Shown piece by piece: positions 53,059 to 62,800 of a stretch of 64,000 nt of DNA. The translations under genes and the position numbers were made by a program. Origin of the DNA: Chryseobacterium nakagawai (GTDB lineage Bacteria > Bacteroidota > Bacteroidia > Flavobacteriales > Weeksellaceae); NCBI RefSeq assembly GCF_900637665.1, contig NZ_LR134386.1, positions 2,410,501 to 2,474,500 on the forward strand. The letters run 5' to 3'. Every line of letters starts with the position of its first letter. Within the stretch, counting starts at the first letter, position 1. Under the pieces are notes generated by a model that had not been told where the DNA came from, did not search any database, and was given only the letters and a program-made list of their open reading frames with translations.

Positions 53059-55869
53059 TTAAAAGTCGAATTTCACTCCTAGGGTAAATCGTGGTCTGTA
53101 ATACTCTGCCTGTGCGGTTCTGCTTGGAATTCCCTGATAGTATCTTAACGGCTGGTTTGTAAGATTATTGGCTTCAGCGAAAACTCTTAGTTGGCTTGTA
53201 ATCTTGTAGGAAGCATTAGCATCCAGAAAAAACTGTTTATCATAATAACGGTCATCAAAGGCTTTCCCACCCAACTCATCAATATAATGAGAAGCATAAT
53301 TCATAGAAACCCTTGCTGAGAAGCGCTTGTTTTCCCATGAAAGCGATCCGTTGAACATGTGAGGAGCTGCTCCCGGAAATCCTACATCCGTTCTTTCAAT
53401 TCCTTCATCATTAGTGATTCCCTTTGCTTTTGAATGGGTATAAGTATAGTTGACGTAGATTCCCATACCTTTCCAGAATGCCCCGGGGATGAAATCCAAT
53501 TGTCTCTGCAAAGCCACTTCAAAACCATAAATACTTACATTGTCTCCATTGCGCTGCTGGGTAAATTTCCAATTGCTCTCGCCAGCCGGAATCGGGTTGG
53601 ATTGTCCTGCAAAATCATTTGCAAAGTCATTTGCTGTATAATTTCTTCGGGAAAAAGTATAGATGAAGTCTTTCAGATTTTTATAGAAAATACCTCCCGA
53701 AAGAATTCCCACTGATTTAAAGTACTTCTCTGCCATGAAATCAAAATTGTAAGCGTAAGTTGCCTTCAGATTAGGATTTCCTGCTGAAACAATCTCATCC
53801 TCTGAAATAACATTAAGATAAGGAACCAACGAGTAATAGTTCGGACGGGCAAGGGCAGTGGTAAATGCCGCACGTAATACAAGGTCCTGAACCGGAACAT
53901 ACTTGAATGATATATTCGGAAGTACATTGGTATAGGTATTTGTATTATTGATTTTTCCCACCAGGTTACTTTCATTCATGACGTAGTTTCCAGTATAATC
54001 AATCTTGGTAGTTTCCACACGTGCTCCCACGATCATGGATAGTTTATCATTGAAATCCTGGTCCCAACGGATATATCCTGCATAAATCTGTTCTTTTGCA
54101 CTGTAATTGTTAGAAAGGAATTTTGAAGGCTTAGATTTTCCATTGAATAAAACGGGATTAAACAAATCTAACCCTCCTAAATACGCAGGATCTACAAATG
54201 CTCCCGGAACATAATTCCCCGGTTGAAAGTTGTGTCCGTCAAGATATTGAGTAGGTACAGACAAAAGACTTCCCATGCTGCTGGTAGGGGTGAAGGTATA
54301 AAAGTCATTTTCTCTTTCTTTTTCCTTCAAACGAATTCGTGCACCAGTACGAAGTCTTCCTTTTTGACCCTCAATTACAGAAAACGGGAAACGTACATTC
54401 ACCTTGGCTCCAAATTCTTTTTCCTGAGTGAAGCTGTTGGCATCTGAAAGGTCACTGAGTTTATAGCTTCCCAGATTATCTGCTGCAAGAAGATTGAACA
54501 TGGGAACTCTTGGATTACTAAGGTCCGGAGAGAAGCTCATTTTACTGTTTTCGAATTCAATATAACGTTGATGAGGCTTATCTTCACTGGCTGTAGCATA
54601 ATTCATAGACCAGTCAAGATCTATTTTAGAACCCAGTAGATGTTCCCCTCTTAAGGCATAATTCTGAACTTTTTGCTTTTCAAGGCGGGTATTGTCATTG
54701 TGAGCATCTCCACCTTTGTTTTGTCTTGTAATACTGCCTTTCCAATCTATAATTTCGGATTCGTCAGCATTGTAAACCGGCTTTATTTTATATCCTAATG
54801 CGAATCTGTTTTCCTTGTCATTTCTGAAATTGTACATCGCAGAAGCATAGATTTTGTTTTTAGAATTGAACTCATAATCCATATTCAGGTCAAAACTATG
54901 TCTGATCCGGTGTTCATTATAAGAACGCACCCCCATTTTACTTATATAAGCAGTTTGGGCCTTATCATTAGCCTGGCTCCATACAGGTTCTATATTGTCT
55001 GAACCAAAATTATTATTGTTATAGGAAAAACTGAATACTGCTCCCAGTTTTTTGTTCAGAAAACGATTCCCATAGACAAATCCTGCAGTATAATTTCCTT
55101 TTTCTCGAATGGGATTGTATCCTCCAGCCAATGTTGCAGATATTCTTTGTCCATTAGGGGAAGCTCTGGTAATCAGGTTAACAGAACCTCCAATGGCATC
55201 AGCATCCATATCAGGAGTAAGCGTTTTATTGACTTCAATGGTGGAAATCATATCAGAAGGGATCAGGTCCATCTGTACATTACGGTTATCCCCTTCAGCA
55301 GAAGGAATTCTGTCACCATTTAAAGTTACAGAGTTCAGATTGGGAGCTAGGCCTCTGATAATAAGGTTCCTGGCTTCACCCTGATCGTTCTGTATGGTAA
55401 TCCCCGGAACACGCTTTAGCGCATCTCCGATATTGGCATCAGGAAAGCGTCCGATCTGATCGGCAGAGATTACATTGGTAATATTGGCATTGTTCTTTTG
55501 TTTGTTTAACGCTCTTGCCTGGTTCTTCAACGTAGCTCCGGAAACCACAATTTCACCAATACTTGTTTCCTTTTTATCAAAAATGATATTTTGTTTTGTA
55601 TTTTTTTCAGATTCTACAATTACATTATATTGATGGATTCCGTATCCAAGGTAATCTACCTTCATGGTGTAATTTCCGGGAGGAACATTCAGGAAAACGA
55701 AATTTCCATGCTCATCAGAGGTGGTGTATATGTTTCCCGGATATAAGGAGATTTTGGCTCCAGGCAGGGCGATCTTAGCGTCGTCGTTTATGTTTCCGGA
55801 AAGAGTACCGGTTTGTGCATAGAAAAAAATGGAAGCACAAAGCCAAACAGATGTAAAAATTTTCTTCAC
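53059..55869 (-). CDS. TonB-dependent receptor paired with phytase
   Basis: 936 residues. Signal peptide to about residue 19 (FYAQ), a carboxypeptidase-regulatory-like domain (about 21-105), plug (about 108-240, with FPDANIGDALKRVPGITIQND and VTLNGDRIP), then barrel ending FTLGVKFDF. No STN domain. Cotranscribed with the phytase lipoprotein; it probably imports a phytate-derived inositol phosphate or the phytase product, or binds phytate itself. Low-phosphate control is likely, but I saw no clear Pho box. Confidence 0.94.
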   Translation of the reverse strand: MKKIFTSVWLCASIFFYAQTGTLSGNINDDAKIALPGAKISLYPGNIYTTSDEHGNFVFLNVPPGNYTMKVDYLGYGIHQYNVIVESEKNTKQNIIFDKKETSIGEIVVSGATLKNQARALNKQKNNANITNVISADQIGRFPDANIGDALKRVPGITIQNDQGEARNLIIRGLAPNLNSVTLNGDRIPSAEGDNRNVQMDLIPSDMISTIEVNKTLTPDMDADAIGGSVNLITRASPNGQRISATLAGGYNPIREKGNYTAGFVYGNRFLNKKLGAVFSFSYNNNNFGSDNIEPVWSQANDKAQTAYISKMGVRSYNEHRIRHSFDLNMDYEFNSKNKIYASAMYNFRNDKENRFALGYKIKPVYNADESEIIDWKGSITRQNKGGDAHNDNTRLEKQKVQNYALRGEHLLGSKIDLDWSMNYATASEDKPHQRYIEFENSKMSFSPDLSNPRVPMFNLLAADNLGSYKLSDLSDANSFTQEKEFGAKVNVRFPFSVIEGQKGRLRTGARIRLKEKERENDFYTFTPTSSMGSLLSVPTQYLDGHNFQPGNYVPGAFVDPAYLGGLDLFNPVLFNGKSKPSKFLSNNYSAKEQIYAGYIRWDQDFNDKLSMIVGARVETTKIDYTGNYVMNESNLVGKINNTNTYTNVLPNISFKYVPVQDLVLRAAFTTALARPNYYSLVPYLNVISEDEIVSAGNPNLKATYAYNFDFMAEKYFKSVGILSGGIFYKNLKDFIYTFSRRNYTANDFANDFAGQSNPIPAGESNWKFTQQRNGDNVSIYGFEVALQRQLDFIPGAFWKGMGIYVNYTYTHSKAKGITNDEGIERTDVGFPGAAPHMFNGSLSWENKRFSARVSMNYASHYIDELGGKAFDDRYYDKQFFLDANASYKITSQLRVFAEANNLTNQPLRYYQGIPSRTAQAEYYRPRFTLGVKFDF

Positions 55870-56011
55870 TTTATTTTAATTAGATAAAAATCAGAACAAA
55901 TTTAAACGTCTGTTTGGAAAATGGGTTGAAGTTAAAATTAACGTTGTTTTAAGATTTGTTAATACAGAAGCTATGCATGCTGATAAAATGATAATGAAAT
56001 TTTGATCAGTA

Positions 56012-57145
56012 TCATCTGCATTCTGATTGAAATTCTTTAAAAGCTTTACCAAATTCTTCAGAGAGCTCATAATTACTGAATTCATATTCCTCACGAAGCC
56101 CAGTTTGGGTAGAGAGTCTTATATTTCCATAACGAACTACCGGGATTTGATAATTACTTTTGAACCTTTTGTCGCGTGTTCCATTTTTATTGACTTTTGC
56201 CCAAGTCTGGCCAATGATTTTAGAATCTCTGGGAACCGTTGAGGTTTCTGTAAAACGGGTATACGTCTGTTGGAAATTCAGCTCATTGATTCCGATAATT
56301 GCAAAGGTGCTTTCATTGGTATACATTACAATAAATGTTGGATAAATATAAATATCCGCTCCATTTGCATTTTTCATATACAGTGCCTGATAATCTGATT
56401 TTATATAAGGAATCTCTCTCAATGCAAAATTAACTTCTCTTCTGCTTACAATTGTGCCTGCAGAAGAACGCATTGCCACTCTATCTTGGAAATGAGCGCT
56501 TGTAATGTCCCATATTTTTTGAGAGGTGGTAAGCTTTTTGAAAGATTCATGGAGTTTTTCAAATTTTCTTTTGATCTCGCTGTCAAAATCAATTTTGAGA
56601 TTTACATAGCATTTCTCAATCATCTCTTTGGTTTGTTTAATAGCTTCTTGCTGAGCTTTGATATCCCGATCAGAATTTTTTGGAATCTCTTTTTTTATCA
56701 GCCCATAAAGAAATAGATAACTCAGGATCTTCTTGGCTTTTGTTGCAGAAAGAGTTCTTGTAATTTTTCTGAGATCAGAAGTCAGATCCTCTTTTTGTTG
56801 TTGGGCCAAAATAATAGCTTCTTTAATCCCCTGCATGTTCTGGCTCGTTATTTCATGGATATCAGCACTGAAAATATTTTCGCCTAAAAAATGAGAATGG
56901 CTTTCGGGAAGTTCTGGATAAAAGGATGCCGGTTTAGTTTTTTGTTGAGGCTTTGATCTTGATGGAGAACCAGATAATTTATGACGGGTAGAAAATCCAA
57001 GTACATTAGTATTTAAAGTTGTTCCTGATTTGCCAAAATTAATACTGGCTCCTTTCACACCGATAGTGGTAGAGACTCCTCTTTTGCTGAAGTTAAGATG
57101 TACTCCAGGGATTACTTTAATTCTCTTTTTGTAGCTCCAGGTCAT
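56012..57145 (-). CDS. DUF4236-domain protein
   Basis: 377 residues from the ATG at 57145, which directly opens the DUF4236 motif (MTWSYKKRIKVIPGVHLNFS, then RGVSTTIGVKGASINFG). The DUF4236 domain covers about residues 1-55. A helical middle part (about 85-230) and a C-terminal beta-rich domain (REVNFALREIPYIKSDYQAL onwards) follow. No signal peptide. Function unknown; such proteins occur across many bacteria and are often strain-variable. Single gene, after the TBDR/phytase unit. Confidence 0.82.
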   Translation of the reverse strand: MTWSYKKRIKVIPGVHLNFSKRGVSTTIGVKGASINFGKSGTTLNTNVLGFSTRHKLSGSPSRSKPQQKTKPASFYPELPESHSHFLGENIFSADIHEITSQNMQGIKEAIILAQQQKEDLTSDLRKITRTLSATKAKKILSYLFLYGLIKKEIPKNSDRDIKAQQEAIKQTKEMIEKCYVNLKIDFDSEIKRKFEKLHESFKKLTTSQKIWDITSAHFQDRVAMRSSAGTIVSRREVNFALREIPYIKSDYQALYMKNANGADIYIYPTFIVMYTNESTFAIIGINELNFQQTYTRFTETSTVPRDSKIIGQTWAKVNKNGTRDKRFKSNYQIPVVRYGNIRLSTQTGLREEYEFSNYELSEEFGKAFKEFQSECR

Positions 57146-57233
57146 GATTATTGTTTTATAGATTACTTGTGGTTCAAAATTAATAAGCAATGCCATAATT
57201 TATTTACGGGAAACCATAAACAATAATCTGTGG

Positions 57234-57617
57234 TTACACTTCAGAACCTAGATTTTTAGATGAAAAATCTCCTTCCAATAATAAAGTCAGTTCATTACAT
57301 TGTATGATCTTGTCATTTTGAATGGTAAACTCTGCCAATACTTTATGTATCACCATACTTCCATCTTTTAATACTGATTTTGCCATGTGATGGGTGAAAA
57401 TGATATTCCCGTTTTCAGCATAATTAATGATGTCAATCTTCTGCTCAGCTACTTTCTCTTTGAGTTTTTTAATATGAAGGATGAACTCATTATAATTGAG
57501 CTGATGATGATCTACAAATTGGATATAATCTTTTGAGAAATATTTCTCAATGGATGATAAATCAAATACCGGGTTTTCTAAAATATCCTGGAAAACTTGC
57601 TGAATAATGTGTTTCAT
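57234..57617 (-). CDS. NTF2-like (SnoaL) family protein
   Basis: 127 residues from the ATG at 57617; the longer frame upstream is not typical. One cone-shaped NTF2-like fold: N-terminal helices (FDLSSIEKYFSKDYIQFVDHH) and a curved sheet (IIFTHHMAKSV, VIHKVLAEFTIQNDKIIQC). Such proteins bind or turn over small molecules. It lies 156 nt after another NTF2-like gene of the ECF41 unit with a repeat between, so cotranscription is possible. Confidence 0.8.
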   Translation of the reverse strand: MKHIIQQVFQDILENPVFDLSSIEKYFSKDYIQFVDHHQLNYNEFILHIKKLKEKVAEQKIDIINYAENGNIIFTHHMAKSVLKDGSMVIHKVLAEFTIQNDKIIQCNELTLLLEGDFSSKNLGSEV

Positions 57618-57709
57618 AAATATATTGTTATGGATCAAAATTACATCTGATATGTATGCGTAACCCATAACATTTGTAAACAGTTTATTGAAAAAATAAT
57701 CATAAAGTT

Positions 57710-57769
57710 TAGCCACGAATGCACAAATAAAAATACATGAGCAATGTTCGTTCGTTCATTCGTAGCCTA
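57710..57769. repeat. Dispersed repeat forming a hairpin
   Basis: TAGCCACGAATGCACAAATA (57710-57729) is the inverted copy of 15541-15560 with one mismatch. The element also pairs with CATTCGTAGCCTA at 57757-57769 (one small bulge), so it folds on itself. It also holds the short tandem GTTCGTTCGTTC. Confidence 0.65.
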
Positions 57770-57773
57770 TGAA

Positions 57774-58133
57774 TTATTTAATTTCTATAGAAGGAACATT
57801 GGTGATAACCTGCCATTTTCCGTTTTCCTGTACACACGTGATGAGGGATGAAAATCGTAATGCTGCACTTTCTAACGAAACCTGAGCATAAGCAATATTA
57901 TTTTTATGTTGCAAAGAATGATAAGTAATTTTACGAGGTTTTCCACCAAATATTTTATCCTTTACCAGATTGATATATTCCTGTTTGGGAATAATAAAGA
58001 TTCCGGATTTGTCAAAAAATCCGTCCTGAATATTCTGATAATTTTCGTGGAGAATTTCTTCCAAAAGCACCAGATCACTATTGTCGCCACCTTTAATGAA
58101 TTTTTCAATGGTTTGTTGAATCTGTTCCATCAT
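57774..58133 (-). CDS. NTF2-like / lumazine-binding-type protein in the ECF41 unit
   Basis: 119 residues. NTF2-like fold: N-terminal helix with LLEEILHENYQNIQDG, then strands HKNNIAYAQVSLESAALRFSS and WQVITNVPSIEIK. The start codon overlaps the azoR stop by one base (TAATG), so the two are translationally coupled. It may bind the substrate or product of the azoreductase, or share a ligand with the NTF2-like tail of the sigma factor. Inference only. Confidence 0.8.
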   Translation of the reverse strand: MMEQIQQTIEKFIKGGDNSDLVLLEEILHENYQNIQDGFFDKSGIFIIPKQEYINLVKDKIFGGKPRKITYHSLQHKNNIAYAQVSLESAALRFSSLITCVQENGKWQVITNVPSIEIK

Positions 58134-58720
58134 TAATTGAATTGTTTTAAAATTTTGGATTGTTGTAGTGCTATTTTTTCTGTATTGCTGACCTCATCGA
58201 TCACGGTACCATTCAATGGAAAGTAACAGATATCGGTGATCCCTACATGATTTAAAAGGAAGGTGAGATGGTTTTCCAATGGATTTCGATGATGGAGATC
58301 AAGGGCTATTCCTCCCATAGAAGAAATGATATACGCCTTTTTATTTTCAAGCAAGCCTTTCAGTGAGGTAGTTCCCGTAAACGTTTTCTTTGTTCTGATA
58401 ACCGTATCAAAATAAGCTTTTAAGGAAGATGGAATTCCATAATTGTACATAGGGCAGGTGATTAAGATTTCATCAGACTGATATAATTCATCAATCAGTT
58501 CATCAGATAGATGAATACTTTTCTTGTCGGGATTTTCGCTAAAAAAAGCATCAATGGTCTTTTGGGTGATATGGGGAATAAGCTGTTGGTTAAGATCCCG
58601 TTCCAGAATATTTCCATTCGGATTCGTGAGTTTCCATTGTTGAATAAAATAATCACCTAATGTTCGGGAATAAGAATTCTCTGTTCTTAAGCTGCTGTCG
58701 ATTCTTAGAAGTGTGTTCAT
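58133..58720 (-). CDS. azoR: FMN-dependent NADH-azoreductase
   Basis: 195 residues, flavodoxin-like. AzoR landmarks: RIDSSLRTENSYSRTLGDYF (FMN phosphate loop) at the start, PMYNYGIPSSLKAYFDTVIR in the middle, and SSMGGI for the FMN side. It reduces quinones and azo compounds with NADH. A promoter with the ECF41 consensus lies 16 nt before the start, so it is a direct target of the sigma factor encoded upstream. Confidence 0.92.
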   Translation of the reverse strand: MNTLLRIDSSLRTENSYSRTLGDYFIQQWKLTNPNGNILERDLNQQLIPHITQKTIDAFFSENPDKKSIHLSDELIDELYQSDEILITCPMYNYGIPSSLKAYFDTVIRTKKTFTGTTSLKGLLENKKAYIISSMGGIALDLHHRNPLENHLTFLLNHVGITDICYFPLNGTVIDEVSNTEKIALQQSKILKQFN

Positions 58721-58735
58721 ACTTTTTTCTTTAAA

Positions 58736-58762
58736 GACATACTACATTTCTGAAATGTGACA
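58736..58762 (-). promoter_or_regulatory. ECF41-type promoter of azoR
   Basis: On minus: TGTCACA (58762-58756), 16-nt spacer, TGTC (58739-58736). The published ECF41 consensus is TGTCACA at -35 and CGTC at -10, so -35 is exact and -10 differs by one base. Confidence 0.75.
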
Positions 58763-58764
58763 GA

Positions 58765-59598
58765 TTATTGCAATCTTTTTAACTTTTCAGGATCTATAAT
58801 AGAATAAATTTCACGAATCATTCCTTCTGCATCAATATCCAGGATGTGACAGTTATAAATACGAGCATCCTGCCAGAAGCAAATAGCCGGTTGATGATTA
58901 AAGAGATGGAAGGTATGCGGCTTTTTGCCAAGAAATTGTTGTTGTACATAAGCCAAAAGCTGTGCGGTAGCCGATTTTCCAACTTCCACAGCTTTGATAA
59001 CACGAACACGTTTTCCACCGTCTGCTGAAAGCCTGATCTCATCAATAAGCAGTTTTTCAATATCGGGAATGTTGCCTTCACTCAATGCCAGCTGGTATTT
59101 CTGGAGAATATCAGCTCCGGAAGATAGGCTGATGGTATCCGGTGCATATTTTACATGCTGCAATTGTTTACTTGCACGGCTTAGCAGTTTTCGGGAGTTT
59201 TCTACTGAAATATCGAGCGTTTCTGCGATCTCTTGATGAGAATAATCAAAAGCTTCCTTTAGAATGTAGACTGCGCGTTCTTTAGCGTTCAGTTTTTCCA
59301 GAAGAACGAGTAGGGTATAGCGTGCCGTTTGCTCCTTAATGAGCTTATTTTCTGCATTTTCAAAAGAAAGAGGTTCGGGCAGCCATTCGCCATACACCAT
59401 TTTTTTACTGTGTCTGTTTTTAAAATTAATGGCATGATTAATAATGCTTTTGATTAGGAAATTGGTTTCATTTCTGATCTCAGATTTATCTAAAGAAATA
59501 TATTTTTCGATTACATCCTGTACCAAATCCTGAGAATCTTCATAAGAACCGGTAATATTATAGGCGTAGGTTAGGAGCCTGTTGTAATTTTCCTGCAT
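58765..59598 (-). CDS. ECF41-family sigma factor with C-terminal SnoaL-like domain
   Basis: 277 residues. Region 2 covers about 1-60 (YNITGSYEDSQDLVQDVIEKY), followed by the linker signature WLPEPL that marks ECF41, then region 4 (LNAKERAVYILKEAFDYSHQEIAETLDISVENSRKLLSRA). The last 110 residues are an NTF2/SnoaL-like domain with the DGGK motif (SADGGKRVRV), known to control sigma activity in this family in place of an anti-sigma factor. Matching promoters lie before this gene and before azoR, so it is autoregulated and drives the operon downstream. Confidence 0.95.
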   Translation of the reverse strand: MQENYNRLLTYAYNITGSYEDSQDLVQDVIEKYISLDKSEIRNETNFLIKSIINHAINFKNRHSKKMVYGEWLPEPLSFENAENKLIKEQTARYTLLVLLEKLNAKERAVYILKEAFDYSHQEIAETLDISVENSRKLLSRASKQLQHVKYAPDTISLSSGADILQKYQLALSEGNIPDIEKLLIDEIRLSADGGKRVRVIKAVEVGKSATAQLLAYVQQQFLGKKPHTFHLFNHQPAICFWQDARIYNCHILDIDAEGMIREIYSIIDPEKLKRLQ

Positions 59599-59613
59599 GA
59601 TATTTCTTTTTAA

Positions 59614-59640
59614 GACAAACTTAGTGAAGAAAACGTGACA
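59614..59640 (-). promoter_or_regulatory. ECF41-type promoter of the sigma factor gene
   Basis: On minus: TGTCACG (59640-59634), 16-nt spacer, TGTC (59617-59614), the same layout as before azoR. It implies positive autoregulation. Confidence 0.7.
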
Positions 59641-59682
59641 AGTTTAAGTAAAAAGTATTATCATTAAACATCTATTATCCAT

Positions 59683-59814
59683 TCAGATATCAAGATCAAT
59701 AGGAGCAGGCTCTAGACCTTTTTCCTGAAGGTAGATAATTCCATTGGCTTTATATCTAAAATAACTATTGTATTCAAACAAAAACCGCATTGAAGATACA
59801 TCAATGCGGCTCAT
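59683..59814 (-). other. Possible 43-residue small ORF or gene remnant
   Basis: An ATG-to-stop frame of 43 codons (MSRIDVSSMRFLFEYN at the start, LEPAPIDLDI at the end) lies between the giant gene and the sigma gene promoter. The composition looks protein-like, but it starts inside the terminator hairpin of the giant gene, which argues for a remnant or chance. Confidence 0.2.
59778..59809 (-). terminator. Terminator of the giant surface protein gene
   Basis: On minus: CCGCATTGA, 7-nt loop, TCAATGCGG, then TTTTTG TTT. Perfect 9-bp stem about 40 nt past the stop codon. Confidence 0.88.
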
Positions 59815-59850
59815 GGTCATTAGTGGGTTTGAATGAATTTCTGATCGTTT

Positions 59851-62800
59851 TTAATCATTGTCTACTCTGATCCATTTTCCGTTTTCTACTCCTTCATAGA
59901 AATGGTCATTGTGATAAATAATTGCTCCTTGAATATAAGATTTATTGGCAGGAAGAGTAAGAGTTTCAGGTAAGGCATTGCTATTTCGGATCATAAATAC
60001 CTCATTTCCTTCTTTCACGACTATTCCTGTCCCTGAAATAAGTCTTGTTACACCTGCGTCAGCTGGAGGATTAGATATGGTTATTGGGTTTAACTCTGAC
60101 AGACGTCTTGCTCCCATATCAGAAGTACATCCTCTAAGGATATTATCTATTAGCATTACAACACCTGGAGTAGGGCAATCCGGATTGATATTCACAACAA
60201 TTTCTTTATTGATCGCAACCGGACAAGCTTCTCCTGTAGCAAAACGAATATTTTTAAGACGATAAACCATTGTTCCTGACTGCCCTTTGGAGTGGAGTAC
60301 AATTGCCTCTCCGTTAGGTGCAGAAGTAATCATTTGATCCGGACCATTATTTATGGTATATGTGAAAATATAGGTTTGGGCCAGTGAGCCTTTAAACTTT
60401 ACCTGTATATCTCCTGATGCTTGTTTTGCCGCACTTATGGGTGAATATGTGGTATTGTCAGCAGGTAAAGCAATAGAGGAAATGGTAAAATCCTCCGTAA
60501 TATTACATCCATCCTGGCTATAGGTTACGTTCACTCTATAATTTCCCGGTTGTGTAAAAGTAACCAAGCGTCCGGTACTTATGATTCCTGAATTAGGATT
60601 ATTAAGTTTGGTCCAGGTATAGGCAGCATTAGGATCTGTACCATATAAAGCAGAAGCATCATAAGTTTTAGGGAATTCCGAAGCACAAATTGCTTTGTTA
60701 CCACCAAATCCTGCGGCCTGAACATCTGTAGGAATAATCGAAAGGTTAGCCGTATTTCCAAGGTCCTGGCTATTTCCATAAGCACTTACCGCACGGGAGA
60801 AATTCATATCTCTGATAGAGGCATAGAACATCGTATACATTGCTGCAGGGTCCAGATTAATTGTATTTTGTCCTGTTGTAGATCTCAGCACAGAAATTCT
60901 GTTGCAAGGAGTTCCTGTCATGAATAGATTTTCAGTGACGGTCTGGTTATTGTCTACCTGGTAAGAACCGGGATTGAAATACAATGTTTTGTATTTTCCT
61001 GCTGAACTCAATGTGCTTACACTATTGGTAGTGGTACTTCCAAGAAAGGTCATTTTGTTGAAATTCCAGATTCTTGTTCCTGTATTTACAATTCCGTCTT
61101 TCCAAACGGTCAGATCTCCAAAATTGAAACCTGCCGGAGTATTGGTTGTAAAATATCCCATGTCGGCTTTTGCCTCAGTGGCATTTAAGGTGAGAGGATT
61201 ATTTCCGGTGCTGATATAAAAATAAGGACTGTAAAAATTATAGAAAGGAATTGAAGGCATATAATAGTTTGCAATACCTGCACTATTCGTCCTCGTTCCT
61301 GTAATGACAGATTGTCCAAGATCAACCACTGGGTTATTGTTGATACTTTGGTTCCATCTAAAGTTCACCAGTGTCATAGGGAAGTTATTGGTTTTGAATC
61401 CTGCTGCATTCAGAAAGTTAAGATCTCCCTGATATGGACTTTTCAATTCAAAATAGTCCTGAGCATTAACATTCAGGTGAATGAAGGCTCCTTTGGTATC
61501 AATATATCGTGTTTTCCCGGAAGCAGTCCCCTGAGCCATAATAATATTTCGGGTAAGCCCAAAAGTAGACATCGGAACGATGATCTTTGTATCACTTTGC
61601 AAAGTAAGATTGCCATACACAGACAGATAATAAGGATTTCCACCATCTGTAGTAAAATCAAGAACCGGCTGGTTGAGCGCATTGTTGAAAGTAACATTAT
61701 TAGCTTTTGAAAGATAGGCTCCTCTAATTTGTATTTTATTTAAAGTAGCAGTAAATCCTGAATTCTGATCAAAGAATACATTATCAATGGCTGTTGGGAT
61801 ATCACAACCTGTAACAGGAACTCCTCCTGAGGTTAGTGACCAATGCTGATGGTCTCTCCATAATCCTTGACCTCCAATCCAATAAAGATTTCTTGACGTA
61901 GAAGGAATGGCATCCTGAAAATTAATTCCGGTATTGCCGCCAAGGTCTGTACTTCCAGTAGCAGTATACGTTTGTCCGCCGGAAGAAGAGATCGACTTTA
62001 ATTGGATTTTATCTATAATATAATTGGATGAACTGGTACTGTAATCAGGAAGGATTAAAGTTCTTGATGGTGCATTGATTCCTGCAAAAGTCAGCCTGTC
62101 CAAACAATCTCCAAGCATTTTTAAAGATTGGTTTACCTGCAGATTACCTTCTAAAGCAACATGATTATTTTTCTCAATAGTCAGATTATTGACTGACATA
62201 GTTGTTTTAAGAACGATGGAAGGGTTTACTTTATCAATTCTTGAAACCACCGCTGAGCGGATGATGAAATTATTGATAACCCCGCCAGGAAAACTAAAAG
62301 AGATGATATAGTCAGTATTCGTTGTGGAATTGGTATATTCTATTCTTTCAAAATAATGATTGACGTTGCTGAAAGCAATATCAGCATCGGAACCTCCTGT
62401 AGATCTGAATAATTTGATTACACTATTGGCCGTATTTACTACCGGTTGTTTGGTATTGATGGCGAAGCCGCTATTTACGGTAAGATCTGCGTTGTCCATC
62501 ACCAGCTGTGAACCATTGAGATTAAAAGCATTGACATTCATTATCGTACCACTTATATCTAAACTGTTACCAGGTACATTGGTTTGGCTGATGCTTGAAG
62601 ATCCGATAAGGTCATACTGTGACGTTCCTCTATTGATTTTCCATTGAGCATCTCCTGAGAAAGTTAAAGCAGATGTTGCTCCGTTGGGAGTTACATTTTT
62701 TAAAGCACCTGTAGGTTTGTTAATGTTGACAAACGTAAATCCACTGAAGTATCCGGCATCATAATATCCAGCATGTAAGACCATATTTCCATTGACATTC

